A stretch of 64,000 bases of DNA, taken from NCBI GenBank assembly GCA_015232315.1, contig JADFZZ010000020.1, positions 25,416-89,415 on the forward strand, given 5' to 3'. The stretch's first letter is position 1. Each line of letters starts with the position of its first letter. The stretch comes from SAR324 cluster bacterium (lineage in GTDB: Bacteria; SAR324; NAC60-12). The translations under genes were made by a program, and so were the position numbers. Shown here piece after piece: positions 35,387-43,694 of the stretch. The notes beneath the pieces are model-generated. The model was not told where the DNA came from, made no database searches, and saw nothing but the letters and a program-made list of their open reading frames with translations.

Positions 35387-36684
35387 GCGTTGTCTCCTTC
35401 AAGCGCGATGGTCAGATCCCAGCGGTCATTGATGATTTCAGGCGAATGGGTCGCAACCAGCACATCGCATTCATTGATTTTTATAATTTTCTGCAATTGC
35501 TGTAAAAATTCTTCCTGCCACAGAACATGGAGCGACAATTCGGGTTCATCAATGAGAATCAGGGACCCTTTGGGGGTTTTGAACAACAATTCATACAGCA
35601 GCACCATTTCATGTTTTTCACCGGAAGACAAAACATCAGGTGACAGAATATGCCCTTGTGTGGACTGAAACAGGAAGCCTCGCTGTTTATCAATTTTCAG
35701 TCGTTTATGACTGAAAAGTTTGTTGACAATGGCGGTGAATAATTCAATCCGGTTGGCCAGTTCAGACAGCAGACTCAGTTTGTTCCAGGTATCTTCAACA
35801 TAGAGAGAAAAAGCCAGACGCAGGTGTTTTTCCAGACGGGACGGCATTTCAAATTCGGTTTGTTCATCCATGCTCAGCAATCCGGTTTGAAGCAGTCGAA
35901 TCCGGTTTTTCTCAAGATCCTGAAACTTTTTTTTGAGTTGAGCCTCATCCAGAATATCTGTTTTGCCTGACAGCAGTCTTGACGGATAACTGATATCCAA
36001 AGATTGGGCCAGGGCCGCATAACGGGCCAGTTCTGCCTGGATCAAGCGTACCAGTTCCCGTGAATAGAAGTTGACTGAATCCATCATGGAAGAAACCAGG
36101 CTGGAAGGTTCGGACAGCGTGTGCCGCAGAAACAGACGCTGAGCATCAATTAACCGGATATCACAACGGTCCTGCAACTGCTTCAGCCATTCAGGTCGCA
36201 TTTCCTCAAGGTAGTATTTCAGCGAAGGAATGGATTGCCCAAAGGTGTCAATGACATCTTCCAGCGACCAGATTTCCTGTGTTGGCAGATATTGCCACGA
36301 GTTATTCCCTGTTCGTTTGAGCGAGGGAACACTGCGCTCTATGTCATGGAGAACGCCCATCAAATCCTGATTTTTGGAAACAGGCTCCAGTCGATATTGC
36401 TGATTCTGATAGCTGATCGTGAGTGCGGAATTCGCTGACATCACCTGATCCTTGTGCAACATAATCCTGCTTTGGTCTTCCAGCAGAATCTCACATTCCT
36501 GAAAGGGAATTTTTGCCAGAGCAATTTCCTGATGATTGAAAAAATAATGCAGGATCCTCAGAATGGTTGTTTTTCCAAACCCGTTGGGACCGTGCAGGAT
36601 GGTGATGTGGTCTTTGTGGTTGAGGGCCAGACTATAATCCAGTGTCCCGAACAATTTTGTAATAACCAGTTGTCTGACTTGCAT
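35383..36684 (-). CDS. AAA ATPase (ABC-like), candidate AriA of a PARIS-like system
   Basis: This 433-residue ATPase has an SMC/Rad50-like nucleotide-binding layout: Walker A GPNGFGKTT (about 33), a central helical insertion (about 110-330), the LSSGEKHEM signature (about 352), Walker B LILIDEPELSLH (about 377) and the ATHSPEII histidine switch (about 410). This AAA_15/AAA_21 type pairs with DUF4435 proteins in PARIS (AriA) and is also found with OLD-type TOPRIM nucleases. No own TOPRIM is present, so the neighbour supplies it. GGAAGGACC precedes the ATG. It heads a three-gene minus-strand unit. Confidence 0.9.
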   Translation of the reverse strand: MQVRQLVITKLFGTLDYSLALNHKDHITILHGPNGFGKTTILRILHYFFNHQEIALAKIPFQECEILLEDQSRIMLHKDQVMSANSALTISYQNQQYRLEPVSKNQDLMGVLHDIERSVPSLKRTGNNSWQYLPTQEIWSLEDVIDTFGQSIPSLKYYLEEMRPEWLKQLQDRCDIRLIDAQRLFLRHTLSEPSSLVSSMMDSVNFYSRELVRLIQAELARYAALAQSLDISYPSRLLSGKTDILDEAQLKKKFQDLEKNRIRLLQTGLLSMDEQTEFEMPSRLEKHLRLAFSLYVEDTWNKLSLLSELANRIELFTAIVNKLFSHKRLKIDKQRGFLFQSTQGHILSPDVLSSGEKHEMVLLYELLFKTPKGSLILIDEPELSLHVLWQEEFLQQLQKIIKINECDVLVATHSPEIINDRWDLTIALEGDNA

Positions 36685-36792
36685 AAGGTCCTTCCGAATA
36701 TTCCTGTTGCGTTATGTTATTGGCATGGTTCTTGTTATTTCGATAACCATCTCTTAATATTTTTTTCTCAATAACTTTTCATTCATGAAATT

Positions 36793-38544
36793 ATGCGATT
36801 TATCAATCTGATTATTTGTTTTCTGGCGATCTTTATCGGAATTACCGGTTGGAGCAACACTGCGGAAGCCGGAAAACGGCAGACTGTCGCAACCAAAGAG
36901 TTTGTTTACAGGCAGGACTATAAGATACAGGTAGGCTTTGATGGCAGGAACATCATCACCCGCCTGATGCCTCAGAATGGTGAAGGTACCTACAGTTTTG
37001 CCGTGCGAACGTTGAAAGATCCCGGCAATAATTTTAAAAATATTAAAAAATACAACAACAACCGTCCCCTCTATAAAAACCGTTATGTCCGCATTCCTTT
37101 TGAAATACTGAATGATAATCTGCAAAGTCTGGCACTCAAGGCGTTGTTTCCAAATGACACCAGTGAAGCTGAAGGTTGGGCGCATCGTGTCACTTACAGG
37201 GGTGAAACATTGAGTTTGATTGCGATGACTTTCATGCGTGACGGCTTCGGCTCATCCCAACTGGCAACGTTCAATCACCTGAGAAAAGGTGGCAGGTATC
37301 TCAAAAAAGGAGATACGGTGGTGATTCCCTGGAAGTGGATGCGTGAAGGGCTTGAATTGCGCCCCATGAAAGTGCAACCTCCCTTGACGGCAAAAGCGGA
37401 TTCAACGGGCAAGACCTGGGCGTATTATCAGATGAAACGGGGCGACGCGATTTATTCCTCGGTCATTGTGCGGTTCACCGGACGAATGCTGGCGGACGAT
37501 GTCAGTAAAATGGCCGGGGATCTGTTGAAACTGAATCAAATCTCTGACCCCAAACGTATTACTCCGGGAACAGAAATCAAAATCCCACTGGAGTGGTTGA
37601 GCGAGGAATTTTTAGTACAAGACACGCCACGCCCATCACCAACCCCTGGGAAATCTTTAGCCAGAAAAGCACGTCAAGTGGCGAAAACCAGGCCAGTGGT
37701 TGAACAGCAGGAACAAATTCATGTCATTCTGGACGCAGGGCACGGTGGCAAAGATCCCGGTGCCACTTTCAAACATCCAACGCAACGGGGTCATGTTTTT
37801 GAAGATGAAGTGGTGTTTGATATCAGCCTGCGAATGCTTCCCCTGCTGACCAAAAGCGGTTATGTGGTTCATCCCACACGCTATGACATCAATAATAAAC
37901 AGCCTGTTGAAAACTTATTGAGCAGAAAAGACGAAGATGAAGTCCTGATGGTTCACCCCAATTACCAAATAAGCGATACCAGAGCAGGTATCAACATGCG
38001 GGTCTATCTGATCAACTATCAATACAAGCAACTGGTCAAAGCTGGTGTGAAACCTGAAAATATACTGCTCATGAGCCTTCATGGAGATGCGTTGCACGCG
38101 TCTTTACGGGGTGCGATGGTTTATTATCCTGATGCGCGTTTGCGGCGTTCCAGTTTCCAGCTTGGCGGCAGAATTTACCGGAATATTCAGGAGTTTCAAC
38201 GGGTCCTCCAATTTGATGACGACGACAATCGTGAAGCCGCCAGTGTCAGTTCGGCCTTTGGAAAAACCGTGATTGATTCCTTCAAAAAATCAGGACTTGC
38301 GGTCCATCCCTCTTCTCCTGTAAGAGGTTATCATTACCGTGGCGGAAAACGCACGTTACCGGCCATTCTGCGCTATAGCAAAATTCCCACCTCTGTGCTG
38401 GTGGAAATCGCCAATCTTGGCAATATGAGAGACCGAACCGATGTGTTGAAAGCAGAAATCAGACAAAAAATGGCGGAGTCCCTGGTGTCATCGATTGACA
38501 CGCATTACAGCACCAGCAAAACTATCACGATCGCGAAAAATTGA
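36793..38544 (+). CDS. Exported N-acetylmuramoyl-L-alanine amidase (Amidase_3) with LysM-like repeats
   Basis: In this 583-residue protein, residues 1-26 form a signal peptide. Two LysM-like segments follow, around 130-180 (GETLSLIAMTF, KKGDTVVIPW) and 210-275 (GDAIYSSVIVRF, TPGTEIKIPLEW). The C-terminal Amidase_3 domain has VILDAGHGGKDPGA (first Zn His), FEDEVVFDIS (Zn Glu), SLHGD (second Zn His) and LVEIANLGN (catalytic Glu). The expected reaction is cleavage between MurNAc and L-Ala in peptidoglycan. AmiC-type enzymes act in cell separation. It is divergent from the ATPase gene with 108 bp between. Confidence 0.92.
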   Translation: MRFINLIICFLAIFIGITGWSNTAEAGKRQTVATKEFVYRQDYKIQVGFDGRNIITRLMPQNGEGTYSFAVRTLKDPGNNFKNIKKYNNNRPLYKNRYVRIPFEILNDNLQSLALKALFPNDTSEAEGWAHRVTYRGETLSLIAMTFMRDGFGSSQLATFNHLRKGGRYLKKGDTVVIPWKWMREGLELRPMKVQPPLTAKADSTGKTWAYYQMKRGDAIYSSVIVRFTGRMLADDVSKMAGDLLKLNQISDPKRITPGTEIKIPLEWLSEEFLVQDTPRPSPTPGKSLARKARQVAKTRPVVEQQEQIHVILDAGHGGKDPGATFKHPTQRGHVFEDEVVFDISLRMLPLLTKSGYVVHPTRYDINNKQPVENLLSRKDEDEVLMVHPNYQISDTRAGINMRVYLINYQYKQLVKAGVKPENILLMSLHGDALHASLRGAMVYYPDARLRRSSFQLGGRIYRNIQEFQRVLQFDDDDNREAASVSSAFGKTVIDSFKKSGLAVHPSSPVRGYHYRGGKRTLPAILRYSKIPTSVLVEIANLGNMRDRTDVLKAEIRQKMAESLVSSIDTHYSTSKTITIAKN

Positions 38545-38566
38545 TTTCATGGAATTTATTGTTGCT

Positions 38567-38688
38567 GTAAATTTTCTGGTGACGGCAACCGCTTCAAGCC
38601 ATCGCACGGTGTCATTCCGTGCTTGACACGGAATCCATCGGCGCACTCCTGGATCCCCGTTTTCACGGGGATGACATCGTGGCGGACC
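38567..38688 (+). repeat. Family E repeat, copy E2, joined to a TGTCAT-type palindromic repeat
   Basis: 38567-38625 matches the element at 15876-15932. It continues into CGTGCTTGACACGGAATCC and GGATCCCCGTTTTCACGGGG ATGACA, the sort of short palindromic repeat common in proteobacterial gaps. An ORF can be read through it (from 38623), but its translation in this stretch comes from the repeat, not from a gene. Confidence 0.7.
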
Positions 38689-38730
38689 ACAGGATTTCAT
38701 CACCAAATTATTTACAGCAGGAATTTATTT

Positions 38731-39093
38731 ATGTGGGTACTGACTGTTTTATTAGGGATCGTCCTGGTTTTGGGGGCTGGAATCTATCAATACCTTCGAA
38801 CTGTTGACGCAGAACTGAAGAACACACAGTCTGAATTGCGGCATTTAAAGAAACTACTGGAACTGGACGAAAATGCTCAGCCTCAAGGTTCAGGCGGACT
38901 CAGACCACGAATTGCCATTGAACTCAAAAATCCGGTAGCTCTTGCGGAACGACATCATGGAATGGCCAAATATCTGGCAGAAGTTGCCCCTCAGGTGCTG
39001 ACAGCCAAAGTATATGCCCGTTTCCAGGAAATACTCATACAGGAGTTGGAAAAAAGAGACATTGACGTTCAAGTTGAGACCATTCTGTATTGA
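38731..39093 (+). CDS. Small single-pass membrane protein of unknown function
   Basis: The start at 38731 (MWVLTVLLGIVLVLG, GCAGGAATTTATTT upstream) gives 120 residues; the longer frame from 38623 is repeat-derived. Residues 2-19 form a membrane helix followed by a coiled-coil-like stretch (VDAELKNTQSELRHLKKLLELDE). A soluble domain with PRIAIELKNPVALAERH and KVYARFQEILIQELEKRDIDV ends the protein. I do not recognise the family. It lies 71 bp before another small membrane protein in the same direction, suggesting a pair. Confidence 0.75.
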   Translation: MWVLTVLLGIVLVLGAGIYQYLRTVDAELKNTQSELRHLKKLLELDENAQPQGSGGLRPRIAIELKNPVALAERHHGMAKYLAEVAPQVLTAKVYARFQEILIQELEKRDIDVQVETILY

Positions 39094-39164
39094 ACCGCTG
39101 TTTCTGAAGCCTGTCATGTGTGACGGGTTCACACTTGTGACACAACCCATTGTTAAGGACTTCC

Positions 39165-39563
39165 ATGCTTGAACTTGTCATCAACAGTATTCTCACCGTG
39201 ATCATTCTGTTTGGTAGTTGGCAACTCAAACGCAGCATTGCGTTATTGAGACAACAATCCATCGAACTCCATCAGGAAATGGCGGCCACCATTCAGTTTG
39301 TCGCAAAAAAACTCGAAGCAGCACAGGAATCCCGAGAGGAAGCAGAACTGGTCAAACAGGCCGTCAACACTGGTGTCAATTCCATGGAATCTCTGCATAA
39401 AACCTTGTCAGGACTCACCTTTGGTTTTCTTGAATCGGTGACAACGCCTGAAACGACCGAAGCTATGAAAAAACTGCATGCCCGCACTTCGGAAACTTTT
39501 TTTGACACTGTCCGTGCCATCAGTTCCCCTGAAAAACCCGTCAAACCTAAAAAACCTTCCTGA
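39165..39563 (+). CDS. Small membrane-anchored coiled-coil protein of unknown function
   Basis: The start at 39165 (MLELVINSIL, TTAAGGACTTCC upstream) gives 132 residues. One N-terminal membrane helix (about 3-17) leads into a long amphipathic helical region (QLKRSIALLRQQSIELHQEM onward) and a Lys/Pro-rich C-terminus (EKPVKPKKPS). The layout resembles small phasin-like or YtxH-like envelope proteins, but no family is recognised. It follows the other small membrane protein by 71 bp. Confidence 0.75.
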   Translation: MLELVINSILTVIILFGSWQLKRSIALLRQQSIELHQEMAATIQFVAKKLEAAQESREEAELVKQAVNTGVNSMESLHKTLSGLTFGFLESVTTPETTEAMKKLHARTSETFFDTVRAISSPEKPVKPKKPS

Positions 39564-39580
39564 GCAGATCTCCACGTCTA

Positions 39581-39718
39581 TTAAGTTAAGCACCGTGAAG
39601 GCACTTGCACCAATTCCCCCTTGGTTTAAGGGGGTTAGGGGGATGTTATTCTGAGCTTTAAATCCCCCCTGCCCCCTTTGAAAAGAGGGATTTTCTCGCA
39701 GGTAATTCCTTAACTTAA
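39581..39718 (+). repeat. MITE-like element, family A copy A2
   Basis: A perfect 10-bp terminal inverted repeat TTAAGTTAAG / CTTAACTTAA bounds 138 bp. The interior has complementary C-rich and G-rich blocks: CCCCCTTGGTTTAAGGGGG, then TAGGGGGATGTTATTCTGA, then AATCCCCCCTGCCCCC and GAGGGATTTT. The 12-mer GAGCAGATCTCC occurs on both sides (39562-39573 and 39727-39738). The remaining gap to 39974 contains no other element I recognise. Confidence 0.82.
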
Positions 39719-39974
39719 CAGCCTTGGAGCAGATCTCCCCCAGGGTTTTGAAAGGGTCTTTATCCTCGATGATTCCCGCCGTTTATTTACTGACCAGCGT
39801 CTGAAATCCAGAAACTGGAAATAGCACATCTCTACGCCTGCCCATCAAAAAATATTTTTTGAAAAGTTATAGCTGTTTTTTGAGTATTTCTGAGTACTAT
39901 CTTGAACCGTTTATGAATTATTGTTATCAACCGGATTACTATTATTTTCAATTCTCTCAAAAATAAGGAACATC

Positions 39975-41288
39975 ATGTCTGAAAAAGATACAATCCTGGT
40001 AGTAGATGATGATTTGTTCAATCTGGATTTAATCGAAGAATATCTGGAAAATGAAGGCTATGAACTCATCACAACTTCATCAGGAAGGGAGGCGCTGGAT
40101 TATCTGCGTAACACCACGAAAACAATCAAAGTGATTATCCTGGATTGGATGATGCCTGACATGGAGGGCATTCAGGTGCTCGAAACATTGAAACAGGATG
40201 TGAAATACAAACATATTCCCGTGATTCTTCAGACTGCGAAAAGCTATCAGGATGATATTGCGGAAGGGATGGACAAGGGCGCCTATCAATATTTGACCAA
40301 ACCTTTTTCCGATTCAGTTCTCACGGCCATGGTCCGTTCAGCACTGACTGAATATAACCGTTTTGAAACCTTGAAGTCGAACCTCGATAAAAAGGTCGAG
40401 GCCTACCGTGAATCGACCATCCATGTCATCAAATCCAAATCCAGGGAATTTGAGTCCATGAAATTCAGTTTTCAGACGCAACAGTTGATCAATCAGTTTT
40501 TTTTGAAAAGTCTGGCCTGTCAGGATTATGACACACTCACCGCGGAACTGCTGGAGACCGCCAAACAATTTCAGTTTGAATCGGCTGAGGGCAAAAACAT
40601 GCGGTGCAGTGTGTATGTGAAAGGGATAACAGATGTCAATATTTCTGATCGCGGTCTGAGCAGTCAAATGGATCATCATCTGCTTGAACGGGCATTGACC
40701 CAGGGCGACGTGTTTCAGGGGGGACGTTATACCGTTGTTCCCTCTAAAGAAAAACGTTCAGCTCTCATGATACGCAACAGTCCGCAAAATGTAACAGAAC
40801 TGAATAAGGCCATTGAGACGATAAGCGTTCTGCTGGAACAATTTGATGCGAGACTTAAGCATTTTGACCGGGAAATCCAGATCCTCCAGCAAAACGATGA
40901 GCTTGTGAAAAAAAATCAGCAAATTTATCAGATTGTCAGATCCTGTAACAATGAATTATCCCAGATCAATGTGACTTATCAGAACATGAAAGAACAGCAA
41001 ATGACAATCATGGAGCAAATGGAATCCATTATCCTGAAAAACCTTCCTGAGCATTCCACTGAGGAGATCAAAAAAATCTCTGCTATAATCAACACACAGG
41101 TTCTTGAATCCATGGAACTTTATTCGAAAGATCAGATCACCGATCAAAAGTTTTTGACTACAATTGAAAAATTGAAAAGTATTCTGGACCCTTCAGACGT
41201 TGAGCGAAAAGAACGTTTGCAACCTAAACAAATGAGTGACTCACCTCAGGATGAAGTGGATTTGCTACTCCAGAGTTTAGGATTGTAG
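39975..41288 (+). CDS. Response regulator with coiled-coil output and CheZ-like tail
   Basis: The start at 39975 (MSEKDTILVVDDD, AATAAGGAACATC upstream) gives 437 residues. The receiver (residues 5-125) has VVDDD, the phospho-acceptor in ILDWMMPD and TKPF. It is followed by a long helical region, including coiled coils near 330-400 (MKEQQMTIMEQMESIILKN). No DNA-binding, cyclase or GGDEF domain is visible. The protein ends PQDEVDLLLQSLGL, closely like the CheY-binding C-terminus of CheZ. It lies 100 bp before a sensor kinase gene, its likely partner. Confidence 0.88.
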   Translation: MSEKDTILVVDDDLFNLDLIEEYLENEGYELITTSSGREALDYLRNTTKTIKVIILDWMMPDMEGIQVLETLKQDVKYKHIPVILQTAKSYQDDIAEGMDKGAYQYLTKPFSDSVLTAMVRSALTEYNRFETLKSNLDKKVEAYRESTIHVIKSKSREFESMKFSFQTQQLINQFFLKSLACQDYDTLTAELLETAKQFQFESAEGKNMRCSVYVKGITDVNISDRGLSSQMDHHLLERALTQGDVFQGGRYTVVPSKEKRSALMIRNSPQNVTELNKAIETISVLLEQFDARLKHFDREIQILQQNDELVKKNQQIYQIVRSCNNELSQINVTYQNMKEQQMTIMEQMESIILKNLPEHSTEEIKKISAIINTQVLESMELYSKDQITDQKFLTTIEKLKSILDPSDVERKERLQPKQMSDSPQDEVDLLLQSLGL

Positions 41289-41388
41289 ATGAGTTTGCGG
41301 CAGATACGTTCCCTGAGGTGTCTCTGCCGCACAAAAGTCCGCATCTGTTCAGACGTGACCTCTACCACCACTATCAATTGAAAAGTCC

Positions 41389-43086
41389 ATGTACATTTCC
41401 ACTTCTCAGGAGATCCATATCATTCCTCTTCAAACCACTTCTCCAACAGACTGGTATCAGGAATTAACAGGCCATCTCCAAACCATTCAAAAAAAATATT
41501 TTTACTGTATTCTGCTCCGTTTTCAAACTGACTTTCCTCTGGATGTGAAAGTTGCCGGACAATTCATCCAATGCTACAAACTGCTACATGGTTCCTATGC
41601 CAAAAGAATTGGTGTTTGCGGCTTGACAGAGCAGTCCTTGTCGCATCTGCACGCAATGAACATTCATCAACTTTTCGAATTGTTTGCCACTCTGGAGCAA
41701 GCACTCGCCTCACATGAGTTACACCCCCTGAATGAGGCGGATAGAATTGTATTGTCTTATACAGATCATGATTTTCAACAGGCTCACGAAAATCTGAAGA
41801 AACGTTTACAGCTTGAAGAATTATTGGCCCATATTTCTTCCCGGTTCGTGGATATTGAAGATTATTCCATCGACGAGGAAATCCATAAGTCATTGCGGAA
41901 ACTTGGCGAACACCTGGACATTCAGCAATGTTATTTTGTGAGATGGAGTCAGGATCATGAAAACGGCTATCACATTGATGAATGGAACAACAAAGGCACA
42001 GAAGTGTTTTCACCATTGCCCATACTGCTGGAACAAAATGAAGAATGGTTGAAAAATGAACTCAACACCCTGAAAACCGTCTTTCTGCCTTATTTTGAAG
42101 AAAATAGCCCTACGCCTGTCCTTGATTCTGAGTTGAGAGATTTGATCCTGATTCCTGTATTTTACAAAAAACAGCTCGAAGGCTTCTGGGGCATGGTTCT
42201 GCCTCATCAACGCAAAGGTTGGGACCCCTCGGATTTCATGATTTTCAGAATTCTGGGCGAAGTTTTTACCGGTGCGGCCCGAAGGGCACAGGTGATGGAA
42301 AAATTGAAGCAGGCCAAGGAACTCGCGGAAAAATCCAATCAGGCAAAATCCCAGTTTCTGGCAAACATGTCCCATGAATTGCGCACCCCCATGCATGCGA
42401 TTCTGGGCTATTCCGAGCTGGGGGTCCAACATCTGGATCACAAGAAAACCGCTACGGATAAACTTTATAAATATTTTAATAATATCAAAGGCTCCGGGGA
42501 ACGTTTATTAAGACTGCTGAACGACTTGCTTGATCTGTCCAAACTGGAAGCGGGAAAAATGACTTTCAAGATGGAACCCAATGGTCTGCCGGAGGTGACG
42601 CGACAGGTTCTGACAGATATTCAACCGTTGATTGACGAGAAACAGCTCAACATACATCTTGAGGCTTCTGACAATCTGCCCGGTTGTCTGTTTGACAGAG
42701 ATCGAATGTCCCAAGTCATTCGGAATTTAATTTCCAATGCCATCAAGGTCTCGTTGCTGGAAACTAATATCTGGATCAACATTGTGGAAAAAAGCATGGA
42801 AAACGTGCTTGAATTCATGATCCGGGATGAGGGACCCGGTATTCCGGAAGGTGAACTGGAAGCCGTGTTTGATAAATTTGTCCAGAGCAGTCAAACAATC
42901 GCTAAAGGCGGTGGAACAGGGTTGGGACTTTCAATTTCGAGAGAAATTCTGGAGGCCCATCAGGGCAAAATATGGGCACAAAACGCACCGGAACAGGGGG
43001 CAGTCTTCATTTTCAGATTGCCGATTCAGGAGACCCTCTCCCTGAAAATGCAACTGGCAACTAACGCCTATGAGGACAAATTCTGA
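41389..43086 (+). CDS. Soluble sensor histidine kinase with N-terminal STAS-like domain
   Basis: The 565-residue protein has no membrane helix. Residues 35-110 read like a STAS/anti-anti-sigma fold (FYCILLRF, then RIGVCGLTEQSLSHLHAMN, ending ATLEQAL). About 150-300 is GAF-like. HisKA follows with SHELRTPMHAILGYSELG (phospho-acceptor His about residue 330). The ATPase domain has the N-box VIRNLISNAIKVS, DEGPGIPE, FVQSSQ and GGTGLGLS. All kinase motifs are intact. It probably phosphorylates the response regulator encoded upstream. Its last 19 bp overlap the convergent MsrQ-like gene. Confidence 0.9.
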   Translation: MYISTSQEIHIIPLQTTSPTDWYQELTGHLQTIQKKYFYCILLRFQTDFPLDVKVAGQFIQCYKLLHGSYAKRIGVCGLTEQSLSHLHAMNIHQLFELFATLEQALASHELHPLNEADRIVLSYTDHDFQQAHENLKKRLQLEELLAHISSRFVDIEDYSIDEEIHKSLRKLGEHLDIQQCYFVRWSQDHENGYHIDEWNNKGTEVFSPLPILLEQNEEWLKNELNTLKTVFLPYFEENSPTPVLDSELRDLILIPVFYKKQLEGFWGMVLPHQRKGWDPSDFMIFRILGEVFTGAARRAQVMEKLKQAKELAEKSNQAKSQFLANMSHELRTPMHAILGYSELGVQHLDHKKTATDKLYKYFNNIKGSGERLLRLLNDLLDLSKLEAGKMTFKMEPNGLPEVTRQVLTDIQPLIDEKQLNIHLEASDNLPGCLFDRDRMSQVIRNLISNAIKVSLLETNIWINIVEKSMENVLEFMIRDEGPGIPEGELEAVFDKFVQSSQTIAKGGGTGLGLSISREILEAHQGKIWAQNAPEQGAVFIFRLPIQETLSLKMQLATNAYEDKF

Positions 43087-43694
43087 AACCGGAACCGTAA
43101 ATGCAGTCCCAAACGGATTGTTTCAGCGCACAACAGTGGAATGAAATGGAGGTAGGCGGACATTGGCTGTGATTTTTCCTTGAGGAGCATGTGAAAACAC
43201 GCCAGAACCGCAATGCCATAAACACTGCGGTGCAGTGCCTTCCAGCGTTTCCCTCCCAATTTTCGTAACATGCATTGCGGACTCGTCACAGCCAGAAGTG
43301 TTAATAAAATCCATGCGGCAATCCCCACAACAATGAAAGGTTTTTGCAGATTTTCCAGCAGGGTTCCCCCCAGATTATCCAGCATATACAACGTGAGGTG
43401 CACACTTGCGTAAATCCAGCAAGCAACACCAATATCACGTTTGTGTCGAAGCAATCGTTTCGGCCAGTCAAAACGGGATAACAGCACTCGCAAAGGCGAA
43501 ATCCACATCACGGCCACCAGCAGATGAACCGTGGCTTCTCCGGTTTCCAAAATCATTGTTTCCACAGGATTGGAACCGAGTCTTCCCTGAAGAATCATAA
43601 CCACAATATGAAAACACGGGACACACAGAAGCAGGCGTATTTCCCATTTGAGCCACGGATCAGAAAAGACACGCCCCACCTCCATCATGCTCAT
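43068..43694 (-). CDS. msrQ: MsrQ/YedZ-like haem-binding membrane protein
   Basis: The 208-residue protein has about six membrane helices of the ferric-reductase-like (FRD/YedZ) type. Typical features are the LGSNPVETMILETGEATVH region, RHKRDIGVACWIYASVHLTLYM with haem-ligand histidines, and TSPQCMLRKLGGKRWKALHRSVYG. In E. coli MsrQ passes electrons from the quinone/flavin pool to the periplasmic methionine-sulfoxide reductase MsrP. No msrP gene is in view. Its ATG overlaps the giant gene's stop (ATGA, 43691-43694), so it is the third gene of a coupled operon. Confidence 0.88.
   Translation of the reverse strand: MSMMEVGRVFSDPWLKWEIRLLLCVPCFHIVVMILQGRLGSNPVETMILETGEATVHLLVAVMWISPLRVLLSRFDWPKRLLRHKRDIGVACWIYASVHLTLYMLDNLGGTLLENLQKPFIVVGIAAWILLTLLAVTSPQCMLRKLGGKRWKALHRSVYGIAVLACFHMLLKEKSQPMSAYLHFIPLLCAETIRLGLHLRFRFQNLSS

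Noticed and set aside
38623..38730. Extended start of the small membrane protein
   Set aside because: This stretch is a translated palindromic repeat; the ATG at 38731 has its own ribosome site.
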